A stretch of 39,366 nucleotides of DNA, taken from assembly GCA_023443315.1 (NCBI GenBank), contig JAEZVA010000060.1, positions 1-39,366 of the forward strand, in the 5' to 3' direction. This document shows, one piece after another, positions 16,171 to 24,294 of the stretch. Numbering within the stretch: the stretch's first letter is position 1; each line of letters starts with the position of its first letter. Origin of the DNA: Bacillota bacterium. GTDB lineage: Bacteria; Bacillota; Clostridia; Oscillospirales; Ruminococcaceae. A program made the translations under genes and the position numbers. The notes beneath the pieces are model-generated. The model had not been told where the DNA came from. It saw only the letters and a list, made by a program, of their open reading frames with translations, and ran no database searches.

Positions 16171-16179
16171 TGATATAAT
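16171..16179 (+). promoter_or_regulatory. extended -10 promoter of the YesM-like gene
   Basis: TGATATAAT at 16171-16179 is an extended -10 box without a good -35, and is identical to the box before dnaJ. It faces away from the solute-binding protein promoter 60 bases off, so the two genes share a short regulatory region. Confidence 0.6.
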
Positions 16180-16278
16180 AAAAGCAAAATACCAGGTGAT
16201 CAAATTGAATTGATGTTTCGTACCAGCGCTTTATCCCGACACAACAGGGCTTTGTTATCAATCGGAGGTGCATTTGGG

Positions 16279-18042
16279 GTGAACCTGCTTAGCAAACTAA
16301 AACAAGGGCTTGGAAAAATGGCGCTTGCTGTCAAGCTTACCGCCATCTTCGGGCTTACTATGGTCATGGTTTTCATCCTGATTGTCTCCTTGACGGTCGG
16401 TCGCTCTATTGTTGTGATTAGAAACACCTTCACCCAATCCAATCATTCGGTTTTAAGCATGACGCTAAACGACCTTGACGCTTACACCGACGCACTGCTC
16501 ACCTATTCGCTTTCCATCCGCAACGACGAAAGCTTTATGCAATACCTTGCCTCGCCCGCGTCCTTTAATTATGAAGCAGAGGCATATACAAAAACCTTAG
16601 TTCGCAATATATTTTACTCTCGCAGTGATATTAACAGCTACACGGTGTATATGCTCCCCCTTGGCAGAGCCTTCTCCATCTCTAAACAGTCCCCCAACGT
16701 GCGTTTGTTTGGCAGCCAAACGCCGTCGCTGATACCCGGGTTTGAGGAAGCCTCGCGGGAAGCGCCCTACCTGCACTCCGCACCGCTTGCGACCAACGGT
16801 CTTTACACCATCACTCGCGTCATCATCAACGTGGCAGACGGCAAGCCCCTTGCCGCAGTTGTGATGGAGGTTGACAACTCTTACATAAGCGCCCTTGCCC
16901 GAAGCAGCTCGTTTGAAGCTGGCGAGGTACTATTGCTTAACAGTGGCAATCTCATGTATTACACCAGCAACCCCGAAATGCTAAACGCTACCAGCCTTGT
17001 TCGCCTAAGCCCTGATCTGGTTGCCGCGCTGGGCGGGCAAAGCCCTGTTGTGCAGATACACGAAAGGCTATATTATATGGTGGCGGATATCTCTGCAAAG
17101 TACGAGTGGCGTTTTGTACACCTTTTTCCCAAGTCGACAATCGACGTGCAGACTGCGGGGCTGCGCCAGGATCTGTTACTAATCTCGATTCCTTTGCTCA
17201 TCCTCTGCCTCTTTTTTATTTTTATTGCTGCGCGGTACCTTACCATGCCGTTGCATGCGCTGAGCGGAAGGGTAAGCGGTAGCGGCACACCACTCCCCGA
17301 GAACTTATGCTGCTTTGGGGGCAGCGCAGAAATCCATATGCTGTCCGAGCGGTTTGACCAGCTGACGACACGGGTAACAGAGCTGCAGCAGCAGAATAAC
17401 CAAGCCATGCAAGAGCGAGACAGTGCCCAGCTCTCGGTTTTACAGGCTCGCGTTACACCCGGCATCATCAATTACACGCTCAGGGCCTTTTCCTCCCTCT
17501 CCACACGCCGGGGGCATAACCGCCTGACCCAGATGACCGACGGCATGCTGGATTTGATGGAATACACCGCAAGCCCGAATGATTACGAACGGGTGGAGGA
17601 TGAGTTGCTGTTTACGAGCGGCTACCTGCAGCTGATTAAAACGCAGGCGTTTGAACGGTTTGACTACCGTGTAAGCGCCGACGACCAGTGTATGGAGCTG
17701 ATGATACCAAAGCTTTGTCTCTACCCGCTCGCGGAATACGCCCTACTACGCACCCAAAGCACCGCCCGGGACGATACCTTCATCAGCATTCACGTGCGGC
17801 TTCAGGGTGGTCTGATGGTGATTGTCGGGACAGATAACGCCGACCCGCCGACCCCCTTGAAGCTAGACGAGATGCGACGCAAGCTGGATGCCCCGACCGG
17901 CGGTATTGTATCCGGCTCAGGGTTTGCAAACCTTGCCGCCCGCCTTCACCTAATGTACAAAGACGAAGCGTCCGTTACACTAGATACGAACGAGAACAGC
18001 ACTACCATCACGATCTGCATCCCGCTTAGCGAGGATTCATAG
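16279..18042 (+). CDS. YesM-type sensor histidine kinase homologue, catalytically degenerate
   Basis: A 587-residue membrane sensor of the YesM/LytS-like class. A helix lies at 19-42, an extracellular sensor domain at about 43-295, a second helix at 296-318, and a HAMP-like region with coiled coil at 319-388, followed by the kinase region. The phosphoacceptor motif, normally QINPHFLYNTL, reads RVTPGIINYTL (391-401), with Gly395 in place of His. The N box, normally PLVENAI, reads PLAEYAL, with Tyr487 in place of Asn. A G1-like DNADPP (519-524) and G2-like GSGFANLAARL (546-556) remain. It is probably a pseudokinase or signal scaffold. The GTG at 16279 is chosen because GGAGG lies at 16264-16268; a longer in-frame start at 16210-16213 has no good ribosome site. 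No response regulator adjoins it. Confidence 0.85.
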   Translation: MNLLSKLKQGLGKMALAVKLTAIFGLTMVMVFILIVSLTVGRSIVVIRNTFTQSNHSVLSMTLNDLDAYTDALLTYSLSIRNDESFMQYLASPASFNYEAEAYTKTLVRNIFYSRSDINSYTVYMLPLGRAFSISKQSPNVRLFGSQTPSLIPGFEEASREAPYLHSAPLATNGLYTITRVIINVADGKPLAAVVMEVDNSYISALARSSSFEAGEVLLLNSGNLMYYTSNPEMLNATSLVRLSPDLVAALGGQSPVVQIHERLYYMVADISAKYEWRFVHLFPKSTIDVQTAGLRQDLLLISIPLLILCLFFIFIAARYLTMPLHALSGRVSGSGTPLPENLCCFGGSAEIHMLSERFDQLTTRVTELQQQNNQAMQERDSAQLSVLQARVTPGIINYTLRAFSSLSTRRGHNRLTQMTDGMLDLMEYTASPNDYERVEDELLFTSGYLQLIKTQAFERFDYRVSADDQCMELMIPKLCLYPLAEYALLRTQSTARDDTFISIHVRLQGGLMVIVGTDNADPPTPLKLDEMRRKLDAPTGGIVSGSGFANLAARLHLMYKDEASVTLDTNENSTTITICIPLSEDS

Positions 18043-18063
18043 CAAACTGTTCCTAAAACAGTA

Positions 18064-18096
18064 GAGCGGACGGCTTACGCCGTCCGCTCGTTTTTT
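18064..18096 (+). terminator. rho-independent terminator of the YesM-like gene
   Basis: GAGCGGACGGC (18064-18074) pairs perfectly with GCCGTCCGCTC (18079-18089) around TTAC and is followed by G and six T residues. It lies between convergent genes. Confidence 0.95.
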
Positions 18097-18102
18097 ATTC
18101 AT

Positions 18103-20001
18103 TTAACTCAGTTCAAACTGTCCGGTATACAGCTGATAGTACCTACCCTTTGATGCAATCAGCTCGTCGTGGTTGCCGCGCTCGATAATCTCACCGTTTT
18201 CGAGCACCAATATACAATCCGCGTTGCGCACGGTAGAGAGCCGGTGCGCAATTACAAATACGGTGCGCCCCTTCATCAGGGTGTTCATGCCCCTCTCTAT
18301 CAGCGCCTCTGTTCGCGTGTCAATCGAGCTGGTCGCCTCATCAAGTATCAGCACGGGCGGGTCGGCAACCGCAGCACGTGCAATGGCGATAAGCTGTCGC
18401 TGCCCCTGACTGAGGTTGGTACCGTCCCCCGTCAGCATGGTGTCGTACCCGTTTGGCAGGTGGTTAATAAACCAATGCGCATTCGCAACCTTTGCCGCTG
18501 CCACAATCTCGTCGTCGGTGGCATCCAGTCGACCGTAGCGGATGTTCTCGCGCACCGTGCCGGTAAACAGGTGGGTATCCTGTAGCACCATGCCCAGCGA
18601 CCTGCGCAGGTCGTCTTTTTTTATCTTGGTGATGTTAATGCCGTCGTAACGAATCTTGCCGTCCGTCAGCTCGTAGAAGCGGTTGATCAGGTTTGTGATG
18701 GTGGTCTTGCCCGCCCCCGTGGAGCCGACCAGTGCAATCTTCTGCCCTGGGTTTGCATACAACGTTACGTTGTTAAGCACCGTTTTATCGGGCACATAGC
18801 CAAACGTTACGTTCTCAAACCGCACATCTCCGTTTAGCCGCGTATAGGTTACGCTACCGTCGCTATGCGGATGCCTCCACGCCCACACTCCGGTGCGCTG
18901 CTCGCACGCGGCAATCTCGCCTGTTTCATCCTCGGTGCAGTTGACAAGCGTTACATAGCCGTCGTCGGGTTCGGGCGTGTGGTCGATAATCTCAAAGATG
19001 CGTTCCGCGCCCGCCATCGCCATCAGGATGGAGTTAAACTGCTGTGAAAGCTGTACAATGGGCTGAGAAAACTGGCGCGAGTATTGCAAAAACGAGGCGA
19101 TCGAGCCGATATCCATCCGACCTGCAATGACCATAGCGGCACCCACCGAAGCGGTAAGCGCAAAGTTTACGTACGAAAGGTTGCCCATAATCGGCATTAG
19201 AATGCTGGCATAGGTGTTTGCGCGGGTAGAAACCGAGCGCACCGTTTCGTTTAGCACGGCAAAGTCCGCCTTTACGCGCTCTTCTCGGCTAAACACCTTC
19301 ACCTCTTTGAGCCCTTCAATCATCTCCTCGATATAGCCGTTAGCGGCACCAATTGCCTTTTGCTGTGCCTTAAAGTTGGCTGCGCTCTTGCCGCCGATGG
19401 TCTTTACGATAAACAGCATAACCACAAGCATAACTATAATCAGCAGTGTGAGCAGCGGGCTGATAATGAGCATCATCACAAAGGTGCCCACCACCGTAAT
19501 AAACGAATTGATAATGCCCGACGCACTGTTGCTGAGCGCCTCGCGCAGGGAATCGACATCGCTTGTAAACCGGCTCATCAGCTCGCCATGGGTATGGGTG
19601 TCAAAGTAGCCAATGGGCAGATCCTCCATGTGCTCAAACAGCTCTTTTCGCAGGTTGTTGAGCGTTCTGGTCGAAAGTGTAATCATCAGGCGGCTGTAGA
19701 TATAGCTGGAGACAGCGCCCGCGGTGAAGATGCACGCTGTGATAACAATCAGCTTAATCAGCGGCAGGTAGTCCTCAAACGACGGCGAAGTGCCTACAAG
19801 CGGAAGGATCCCTTCGTTGATAATGGGTTTTAAGAAATAGGTTCCTGCAACCCCCGCAAGCGAGCTGATGATAACAAACAACACAATCAGCGCGAGGCGC
19901 ACCTTGTATCGCGTCAGGTAGGAAAGCAGCCGTATAAAGGTTTTGCGCATATTTTTGGGGCGAGCCATCCCCATCTGTGGTCCACGTCCGGGTCCTGCCA
20001 T
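18103..20001 (-). CDS. ABC exporter half-transporter, canonical ATPase subunit
   Basis: A 632-residue permease-ATPase fusion. The N-terminal tail (MAGPGRGPQMGMARPKN) is typical of clostridial multidrug-type subunits. Six membrane helices occupy about 30-340, and the nucleotide-binding domain is C-terminal. Walker A is GSTGAGKTT, Walker B with catalytic Glu is LILDEATSS, and the switch His lies in IAHRLSTV. The signature reads LSQGQ instead of LSGGQ. An acidic insertion with ETGEIAACEQRTGVWAWRHP sits before the ATPase domain. With the neighbouring subunit it should form a heterodimeric exporter of the TM287/288 or BmrCD class. Its start overlaps the previous gene's stop (TAATG), implying translational coupling. 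The substrate is unknown. Confidence 0.94.
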   Translation of the reverse strand: MAGPGRGPQMGMARPKNMRKTFIRLLSYLTRYKVRLALIVLFVIISSLAGVAGTYFLKPIINEGILPLVGTSPSFEDYLPLIKLIVITACIFTAGAVSSYIYSRLMITLSTRTLNNLRKELFEHMEDLPIGYFDTHTHGELMSRFTSDVDSLREALSNSASGIINSFITVVGTFVMMLIISPLLTLLIIVMLVVMLFIVKTIGGKSAANFKAQQKAIGAANGYIEEMIEGLKEVKVFSREERVKADFAVLNETVRSVSTRANTYASILMPIMGNLSYVNFALTASVGAAMVIAGRMDIGSIASFLQYSRQFSQPIVQLSQQFNSILMAMAGAERIFEIIDHTPEPDDGYVTLVNCTEDETGEIAACEQRTGVWAWRHPHSDGSVTYTRLNGDVRFENVTFGYVPDKTVLNNVTLYANPGQKIALVGSTGAGKTTITNLINRFYELTDGKIRYDGINITKIKKDDLRRSLGMVLQDTHLFTGTVRENIRYGRLDATDDEIVAAAKVANAHWFINHLPNGYDTMLTGDGTNLSQGQRQLIAIARAAVADPPVLILDEATSSIDTRTEALIERGMNTLMKGRTVFVIAHRLSTVRNADCILVLENGEIIERGNHDELIASKGRYYQLYTGQFELS

Positions 20002-21737
20002 TACTGCGCCACCCCTTTCTGTTGAGACAAAAATACCTCTTTGTAGATATCACTGCGCGCAAACAACTCGTCGTGGTTGCCGATGTCGGCAATCTGACCG
20101 TTGTCAAGCACGATGATCTTATCCGCGTCACGCACCGAAGCGACGCGCTGCGCAATAATAATCTTGGTGGTGTCGTGCAGCTCGTTTGCAAACGCCGCAC
20201 GAATCTTTGCATCGGTGGCGGTATCCACGGCGCTCGTGCTGTCGTCTAAAATCATGATTTTGGGGCGTTTAAGTAGTGCCCGCGCAATGCAAAGGCGCTG
20301 TTTTTGCCCGCCAGATACGTTTACGCCGCCCTGTCCAAGGTCGGTGTCGTACCCTTCGGGAAAGCTTGTAACAAAGCTATGTGCCTGTGCCGCACCAGCT
20401 GCCCATTCAATATCCTGCTGCACGGCGTGGGGATTGCCCCATTTCAGGTTTTCTATGATGGGACCCGAGAACAGTACATTCTTTTGCAAAACCATGCCGA
20501 TGGCGGCACGCAGTGCGTCGAGGGGATAATCCCTGACATCGTGCCCCGACACCAGCACCCTGCCCTCTGTAACGTCGTACAAGCGGGGGATGAGGTGAAC
20601 CAGCGTCGTCTTTGCCGAGCCGGTACCACCCAATATGCCCACCGTTTCGCCCGAACGGATGGTAAAGCTGATGTTCTCGAGTGTATTCTCCTCGGCGCTT
20701 TGGCTGTATTTAAACGACACATTCTCAAAGGTGATGTCGCCGTTTTGCACGGTCAGCGAGGGGTCGCAGCCTTGGTCGGTTATGTCGCTCTGTTCGTCGA
20801 GCACCTCAATAATACGCCCAAAGGACGCACGTGAAATGACCAGTGTAATAAACACCATCGAGATCATCATCAGCGAGACCAAGATCTGGGTAACGTAGGT
20901 GATAAAGCTCATCAGTTCGCCGGTGAGCATCTGCCCGCCGATTACCATGTTTCCGCCAAACCATAGGATGGCGATGATGCAGGAGTAGATTGTCATCATC
21001 ATCAGCGGCATACCGAAGATTACAATGTACTCCGCCTTGCGCTGGGCATGCATTACATCGTCGTTTGCCCCACGAAACTTCTCTTTTTCGTGCCTTGCAC
21101 GCACAAACGCCTTTACGACGCGAATGCCTATGAGGTTCTCTTGAATCGATGCGTTGAGCTTATCGAACTTGCCGAGCATAATGGTAAAGCGCGGAAACGC
21201 CCGCATCATGATAACAACAATACACGCAGCAAGCAGCGGCACGGCAAACAAAAACACCGAAACGAGGCTTTTGTTGATGCTGTATGCCATTAGAATCGCG
21301 CTAACCATCATAACCGGCGCGCGCACCAAAAGGCGTAGGCTCATCATCACTGCGTGCTGAATGTTGTTGACGTCGGTGGTCAGGCGGGTAATCAGCGACG
21401 CCGTACCCAGTCGGTCGATATTGGAAAACGAAAAGCCCTGTATGCGGTTAAACTGTGTTTTCCTAATCTGTGACCCAAGCCCCATAGCGGCGTACGTGGA
21501 AAAGTACGATGCAGATGCGCCGAACACCAACGAAAACAGCGCCATTAACACCATCTTTCCGCCCGTCTGCAGAACAAGCGTCATATCCTTGGCGGGAATA
21601 CCCTTGTCAATAATCTCTGCCATCAAAAACGGAATGCGTATCTCTAACAAGACCTCAAACACAATTGCGATTGGGCCGAGCAGCGCAAACAGCCAGTAGG
21701 GCTTCATGAGCCGGAGCAGCTTTGCTAATTTTTTCAT
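20001..21737 (-). CDS. ABC exporter half-transporter, subunit with degenerate ATP site
   Basis: A 578-residue permease-ATPase fusion with six membrane helices (about 15-300). Its nucleotide site is altered. Walker A is GGTGSAKT (370-377) with Ala for the third Gly, the residue after Walker B Asp498 is Asp499 in place of the catalytic Glu, and the switch His is Gln530 (IIAQRVASV). The signature VSGGQ (474-478) is good and would complete the partner's canonical site. This asymmetry is known in heterodimeric exporters, where one site binds ATP but hydrolyses it poorly. The ATG at 21737 is preferred to one at 21743 because AAAGGAG lies 8 bases upstream. It follows the MarR gene by 28 bases. Confidence 0.94.
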   Translation of the reverse strand: MKKLAKLLRLMKPYWLFALLGPIAIVFEVLLEIRIPFLMAEIIDKGIPAKDMTLVLQTGGKMVLMALFSLVFGASASYFSTYAAMGLGSQIRKTQFNRIQGFSFSNIDRLGTASLITRLTTDVNNIQHAVMMSLRLLVRAPVMMVSAILMAYSINKSLVSVFLFAVPLLAACIVVIMMRAFPRFTIMLGKFDKLNASIQENLIGIRVVKAFVRARHEKEKFRGANDDVMHAQRKAEYIVIFGMPLMMMTIYSCIIAILWFGGNMVIGGQMLTGELMSFITYVTQILVSLMMISMVFITLVISRASFGRIIEVLDEQSDITDQGCDPSLTVQNGDITFENVSFKYSQSAEENTLENISFTIRSGETVGILGGTGSAKTTLVHLIPRLYDVTEGRVLVSGHDVRDYPLDALRAAIGMVLQKNVLFSGPIIENLKWGNPHAVQQDIEWAAGAAQAHSFVTSFPEGYDTDLGQGGVNVSGGQKQRLCIARALLKRPKIMILDDSTSAVDTATDAKIRAAFANELHDTTKIIIAQRVASVRDADKIIVLDNGQIADIGNHDELFARSDIYKEVFLSQQKGVAQ

Positions 21738-21765
21738 GCGCATTTCTCCTTTACTCTAAGCGGTA

Positions 21766-22281
21766 TTAATCTGTTTCTTTATGTTTTGGTTCCTTTGACT
21801 TATGCAGCTCCATTGCCTGAGCCACCAGTGAGAACATATTGTTGTCCTTGAAAGTGTCGGTAGAAAGGTTTTCGATCATGCGGTCGAGATACGCGCCCAG
21901 CGCATCAATCTCCTCGCAGGAAAACCCTTCGAGCATCTTACTATTTAACGCCTCGATATGCGCGCGGCAGATGTTTGCCGTCTTTATACCCTTTTCGGTT
22001 ACGCTAAGCTGATTGCACCGGCGGTCGTTCTCGTCCCCCACCCGCTCAATAAGCCCTGCGCGTTCCATCCGCGCCACCGAACGAGCGACGGAAGGGGCTG
22101 ACACCTGCATGTGCTGTGCAAGCTGCGCCTGTGTGCAGCCGTTGTTTTTTGTCACAAAGTCAAGCACGGGGAACTGTCCAAAATACAGCCCTTTTTCTAT
22201 TGTTGCCTTTTCTATTGTAATGCGGTGCATTAGCGAGATGCGCATCATCTTTTTGCCTACCGACGTTGTAGAAAGTCCCAT
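21766..22281 (-). CDS. MarR family transcriptional regulator
   Basis: A 171-residue winged-helix regulator and first gene of the operon with the two exporter subunits. The DNA-binding part is NNGCTQAQLAQHMQVSAPSVARSVARMERAGLIERVGDENDRR (positions about 46-88, described here in overlapping landmarks: helix-turn-helix TQAQLAQHMQVSAPSVARS and wing DENDRR). Long helices on both sides would form the dimer. MarR proteins usually repress their own operon and release DNA on binding a toxic compound, which fits control of an efflux pump. The ATG at 22281 has GGAGG 7 bases upstream. A 33-bp dyad just after the promoter is its likely operator. Confidence 0.93.
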   Translation of the reverse strand: MGLSTTSVGKKMMRISLMHRITIEKATIEKGLYFGQFPVLDFVTKNNGCTQAQLAQHMQVSAPSVARSVARMERAGLIERVGDENDRRCNQLSVTEKGIKTANICRAHIEALNSKMLEGFSCEEIDALGAYLDRMIENLSTDTFKDNNMFSLVAQAMELHKSKEPKHKETD

Positions 22282-22375
22282 CCCCGTTCCTCCTTTTTTA
22301 AGTCTGCTGCACGGTGTTATCTTAAAGCAACGGGTGCAGCTTGATTTGTTTATACATTCAAACGTCGAATAAAAA

Positions 22376-22408
22376 CAGTAAGCCGGTTAATAGTTAACCG
22401 ATTTACTG
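22376..22408. promoter_or_regulatory. dyad operator, probably for the MarR regulator
   Basis: Inner arms CGGTTAA (22384-22390) and TTAACCG (22394-22400) are separated by TAG. Outer arms CAGTAA (22376-22381) and TTACTG (22403-22408) extend it to 33 bp with only two unpaired bases on each side. It starts 6 bases after the -10 box on the minus strand, covering the transcription start. Confidence 0.75.
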
Positions 22409-22414
22409 TTTTGA

Positions 22415-22442
22415 ATTATACTACTCTTTCTATAATAGTCAA
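22415..22442 (-). promoter_or_regulatory. sigma-A promoter of the MarR-exporter operon
   Basis: On the minus strand, TTGACT (22437-22442) and TATAAT (22415-22420) are separated by 16 bases. The leader before the ATG at 22281 is about 125 bases long. Confidence 0.8.
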
Positions 22443-22495
22443 CCACACAACCACAGTATTCACACTTTGTTTAAAAAATAAGCTCTGCCATTACA

Positions 22496-22544
22496 AAAAT
22501 ACGCCGCTGCGTCGCGCTCACTGGGGCAGACCCCCACAAGCAGC
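22496..22544 (-). terminator. probable terminator of the LytTR regulator gene
   Basis: On the minus strand an outer stem GCTGC/GCAGC (22540-22544 with 22506-22510) encloses TGGGG/CCCCA, and TTTTT follows near 22495. It begins right after the stop codon. The loops are large, so confidence is moderate. Confidence 0.4.
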
Positions 22545-23258
22545 TCAGTTGTACAGCTGCCCGGTGTAGTGCAAAAACCGCTTCTCTGCCTCTTTATACC
22601 GCGCCTGAGCAATCGGCACTGCCTGACCATTCGATAATACAAACTGCAAACCGCCAATGCGCTCCACCTTTTCCAGATTGACGATATAGCTTTTGTGACA
22701 GCCCATGAATCGATCATCCAGCTGATGCGCGATATCGGATAGGCGGTTATACGCCAGCACATTCTGTCGATGTGTAACAATGCGAATCTCGCGCAATGCC
22801 GATTCGATATAAAGAATCTCGGAGAACGGTATGGTCTGTATCTCGCTTTTTTTCTGTACGTTGATGTAGCGTTCCTTTTGTTGCTTTGCCCTGCGGGCTG
22901 CAAGTATAACCGCATTAGCAAGCGCCGCCTGCCTCACCGGCTTTTTTAAGAAATACACATGCTCCACCGCATAGGTCTTTTCACACCACGCAGCGAGTAC
23001 CGACATAAAGATAACCTGCACACCCGGGCTTACCTTTTTTATCCCTTCTACCATGGATATGGAGCTTTTGTTGTTCAAAACGGTGTCGCACAGTAGGATA
23101 TCCACCAAATGCGCGTTTTGCTGCATATAATCGGTCAACTGCTGGGGGGTAGTAAAAAACACGGCATTAACCCGTTCACCTACACTAAGCATTGATATCT
23201 CTTGCCTTAGGTTATTTAAATGGGCGACATTTTCGTCACAGCACACGATGAATATCAA
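22545..23258 (-). CDS. LytTR-type response regulator
   Basis: A 237-residue AgrA/LytR-class transcription factor. The receiver domain (1-115) keeps the acidic pocket at Asp8, the phosphoacceptor Asp58 (in ILLCDTVLNN), Ser86 and Lys106 (LKKPV), so it should be phosphorylated. The C-terminal LytTR DNA-binding domain (about 130-235) shows IPFSEILYIESALREIRIVT and RFMGCHKSYIVNLEKVERI. No histidine kinase is adjacent. The TTG start at 23258 follows GGGGAG with an 11-base gap; no better in-frame start is seen. A consensus promoter lies about 80 bases upstream. Its targets are unknown. Confidence 0.9.
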   Translation of the reverse strand: MIFIVCCDENVAHLNNLRQEISMLSVGERVNAVFFTTPQQLTDYMQQNAHLVDILLCDTVLNNKSSISMVEGIKKVSPGVQVIFMSVLAAWCEKTYAVEHVYFLKKPVRQAALANAVILAARRAKQQKERYINVQKKSEIQTIPFSEILYIESALREIRIVTHRQNVLAYNRLSDIAHQLDDRFMGCHKSYIVNLEKVERIGGLQFVLSNGQAVPIAQARYKEAEKRFLHYTGQLYN

Positions 23259-23334
23259 GGTTTTTCACACTCCCCTTCATCCGACTTTTTTCTCTTCCCC
23301 TTTGGCACGGGGGATTTGTCAGTTTTTTACCTTT

Positions 23335-23363
23335 ATCTTACCATCTTCGACAACTTGTTTCAA
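23335..23363 (-). promoter_or_regulatory. sigma-A promoter of the LytTR gene
   Basis: On the minus strand, TTGAAA (23358-23363) and TAAGAT (23335-23340) have a 17-base spacer. Confidence 0.75.
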
Positions 23364-23384
23364 CCGAAAGACCACAAAATGCCC

Positions 23385-23420
23385 AAAACCGCAGATCAGC
23401 TCGCGCCAATCTGCGGTTTT
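23385..23420. terminator. symmetrical terminator between the phosphate and LytTR genes
   Basis: AAAACCGCAGAT (23385-23396) and ATCTGCGGTTTT (23409-23420) form a 12-bp stem with A and T runs, able to act on either strand. It probably ends the pit-DUF47 transcript coming from the right, although it lies about 220 bases after that stop codon. Confidence 0.75.
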
Positions 23421-23641
23421 AGGCAATGTAACCCGTATCGAAAAGTAAGAAGTAAACAAAATCTATTGCAGTAGTGCAATGCTGCTAATTAGGGGATGAC
23501 AATTAGTATAATGCAAAGAACGGTGTACAGGTTTTTCATCGGATACTCTTATTTTATCGGTTTCTTCCCGTTTTATCAAGTGCAAGTAAGAGTATAATCG
23601 CCTGTTTTTTGCGTATTTCGGCAGGATACCCTGCGTATCGG
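23421..23641. other. non-coding stretch with two small inverted repeats
   Basis: No gene is supported here. Two dyads adjoin each other: ATTGCA-GTAG-TGCAAT (23465-23480) and CTAATT-N10-AATTAG (23485-23506). The second abuts a TATAAT on the plus strand (23507-23512) that has no -35 and no gene after it. The stretch is probably the 3' untranslated part of the pit-DUF47 transcript. Confidence 0.4.
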
Positions 23642-24265
23642 CTACGCGTTTTTCATAATAACGCTCTCAACGACATCGCAAACATCCTCACAAGCGTCAC
23701 AGCATTTTTCCATTCGCTCAAAGGTCTCCGTCCAGCCCACGAGCTCCGTTGCGGTATGCTCGGAGGTGTACAACGACCGCACCGCTTGGGTGTACAGGCG
23801 ATCCCCCACCTCCTCAAGGTAGTTGACCTTAACCAGGTGCTCATGAATCGTCTTTGACCTGCGGAAGTTCGAAAACTCCTGCATCGTCAGCTTGAGCTCT
23901 TCGCAGCACTGCATAATCGTCTCGCTGAACTCGAGTGCCTCGGGTAAGATCGAGCGAATGTTATACATATAGATGCGCAACATGACATCCTCAATCGCAT
24001 CGGTAACATTATCGATCTGGTGCGCCAGCATCATAATGTCCTCCCGCTCGATGGGGGTGATGAACTCCTTAATCAGCTTGCTTATCATATCGTGCTTTAC
24101 AAGGTCGGCAGTGTGCTCGATGTGATGCATCTCCTTCACCTTTTCGGGCACCGTTTCTAGGTCAAAGTGGGTAAGCACATCGTTGAGGCACCGAGACGCC
24201 TCACAGCAGTACTCTACCATCTCCACAAACATTCCAAAATAATCGCAGTCCCGTTTTTTTGCCAT
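23642..24265 (-). CDS. DUF47/PhoU-like Pit accessory protein
   Basis: A 207-residue all-helical protein of the DUF47 (PhoU-like, TIGR00153) family, encoded with Pit phosphate transporters in many bacteria and thought to regulate them. Typical segments are HHIEHTADLVKHDM, FITPIEREDIMMLAHQIDNVTDAIED and NYLEEVGDRLYTQAVRSLY, whose acidic residues could bind metal as in PhoU. The start is taken as the ATG at 24265 (MAKKRDCDYF), 9 bases from GGAAGG; ATGs at 24268 and 24274 are alternatives. It lies 29 bases after the pit stop codon, so both are read as one operon. Confidence 0.92.
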   Translation of the reverse strand: MAKKRDCDYFGMFVEMVEYCCEASRCLNDVLTHFDLETVPEKVKEMHHIEHTADLVKHDMISKLIKEFITPIEREDIMMLAHQIDNVTDAIEDVMLRIYMYNIRSILPEALEFSETIMQCCEELKLTMQEFSNFRRSKTIHEHLVKVNYLEEVGDRLYTQAVRSLYTSEHTATELVGWTETFERMEKCCDACEDVCDVVESVIMKNA

Positions 24266-24294
24266 CATAAACATCCTTCCGTATTATCAATGTT

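Noticed and set aside
22460..22921. 153-codon minus-strand frame overlapping the LytTR gene
   Set aside because: It is an out-of-frame shadow of the regulator gene, whose own frame has both expected domains.
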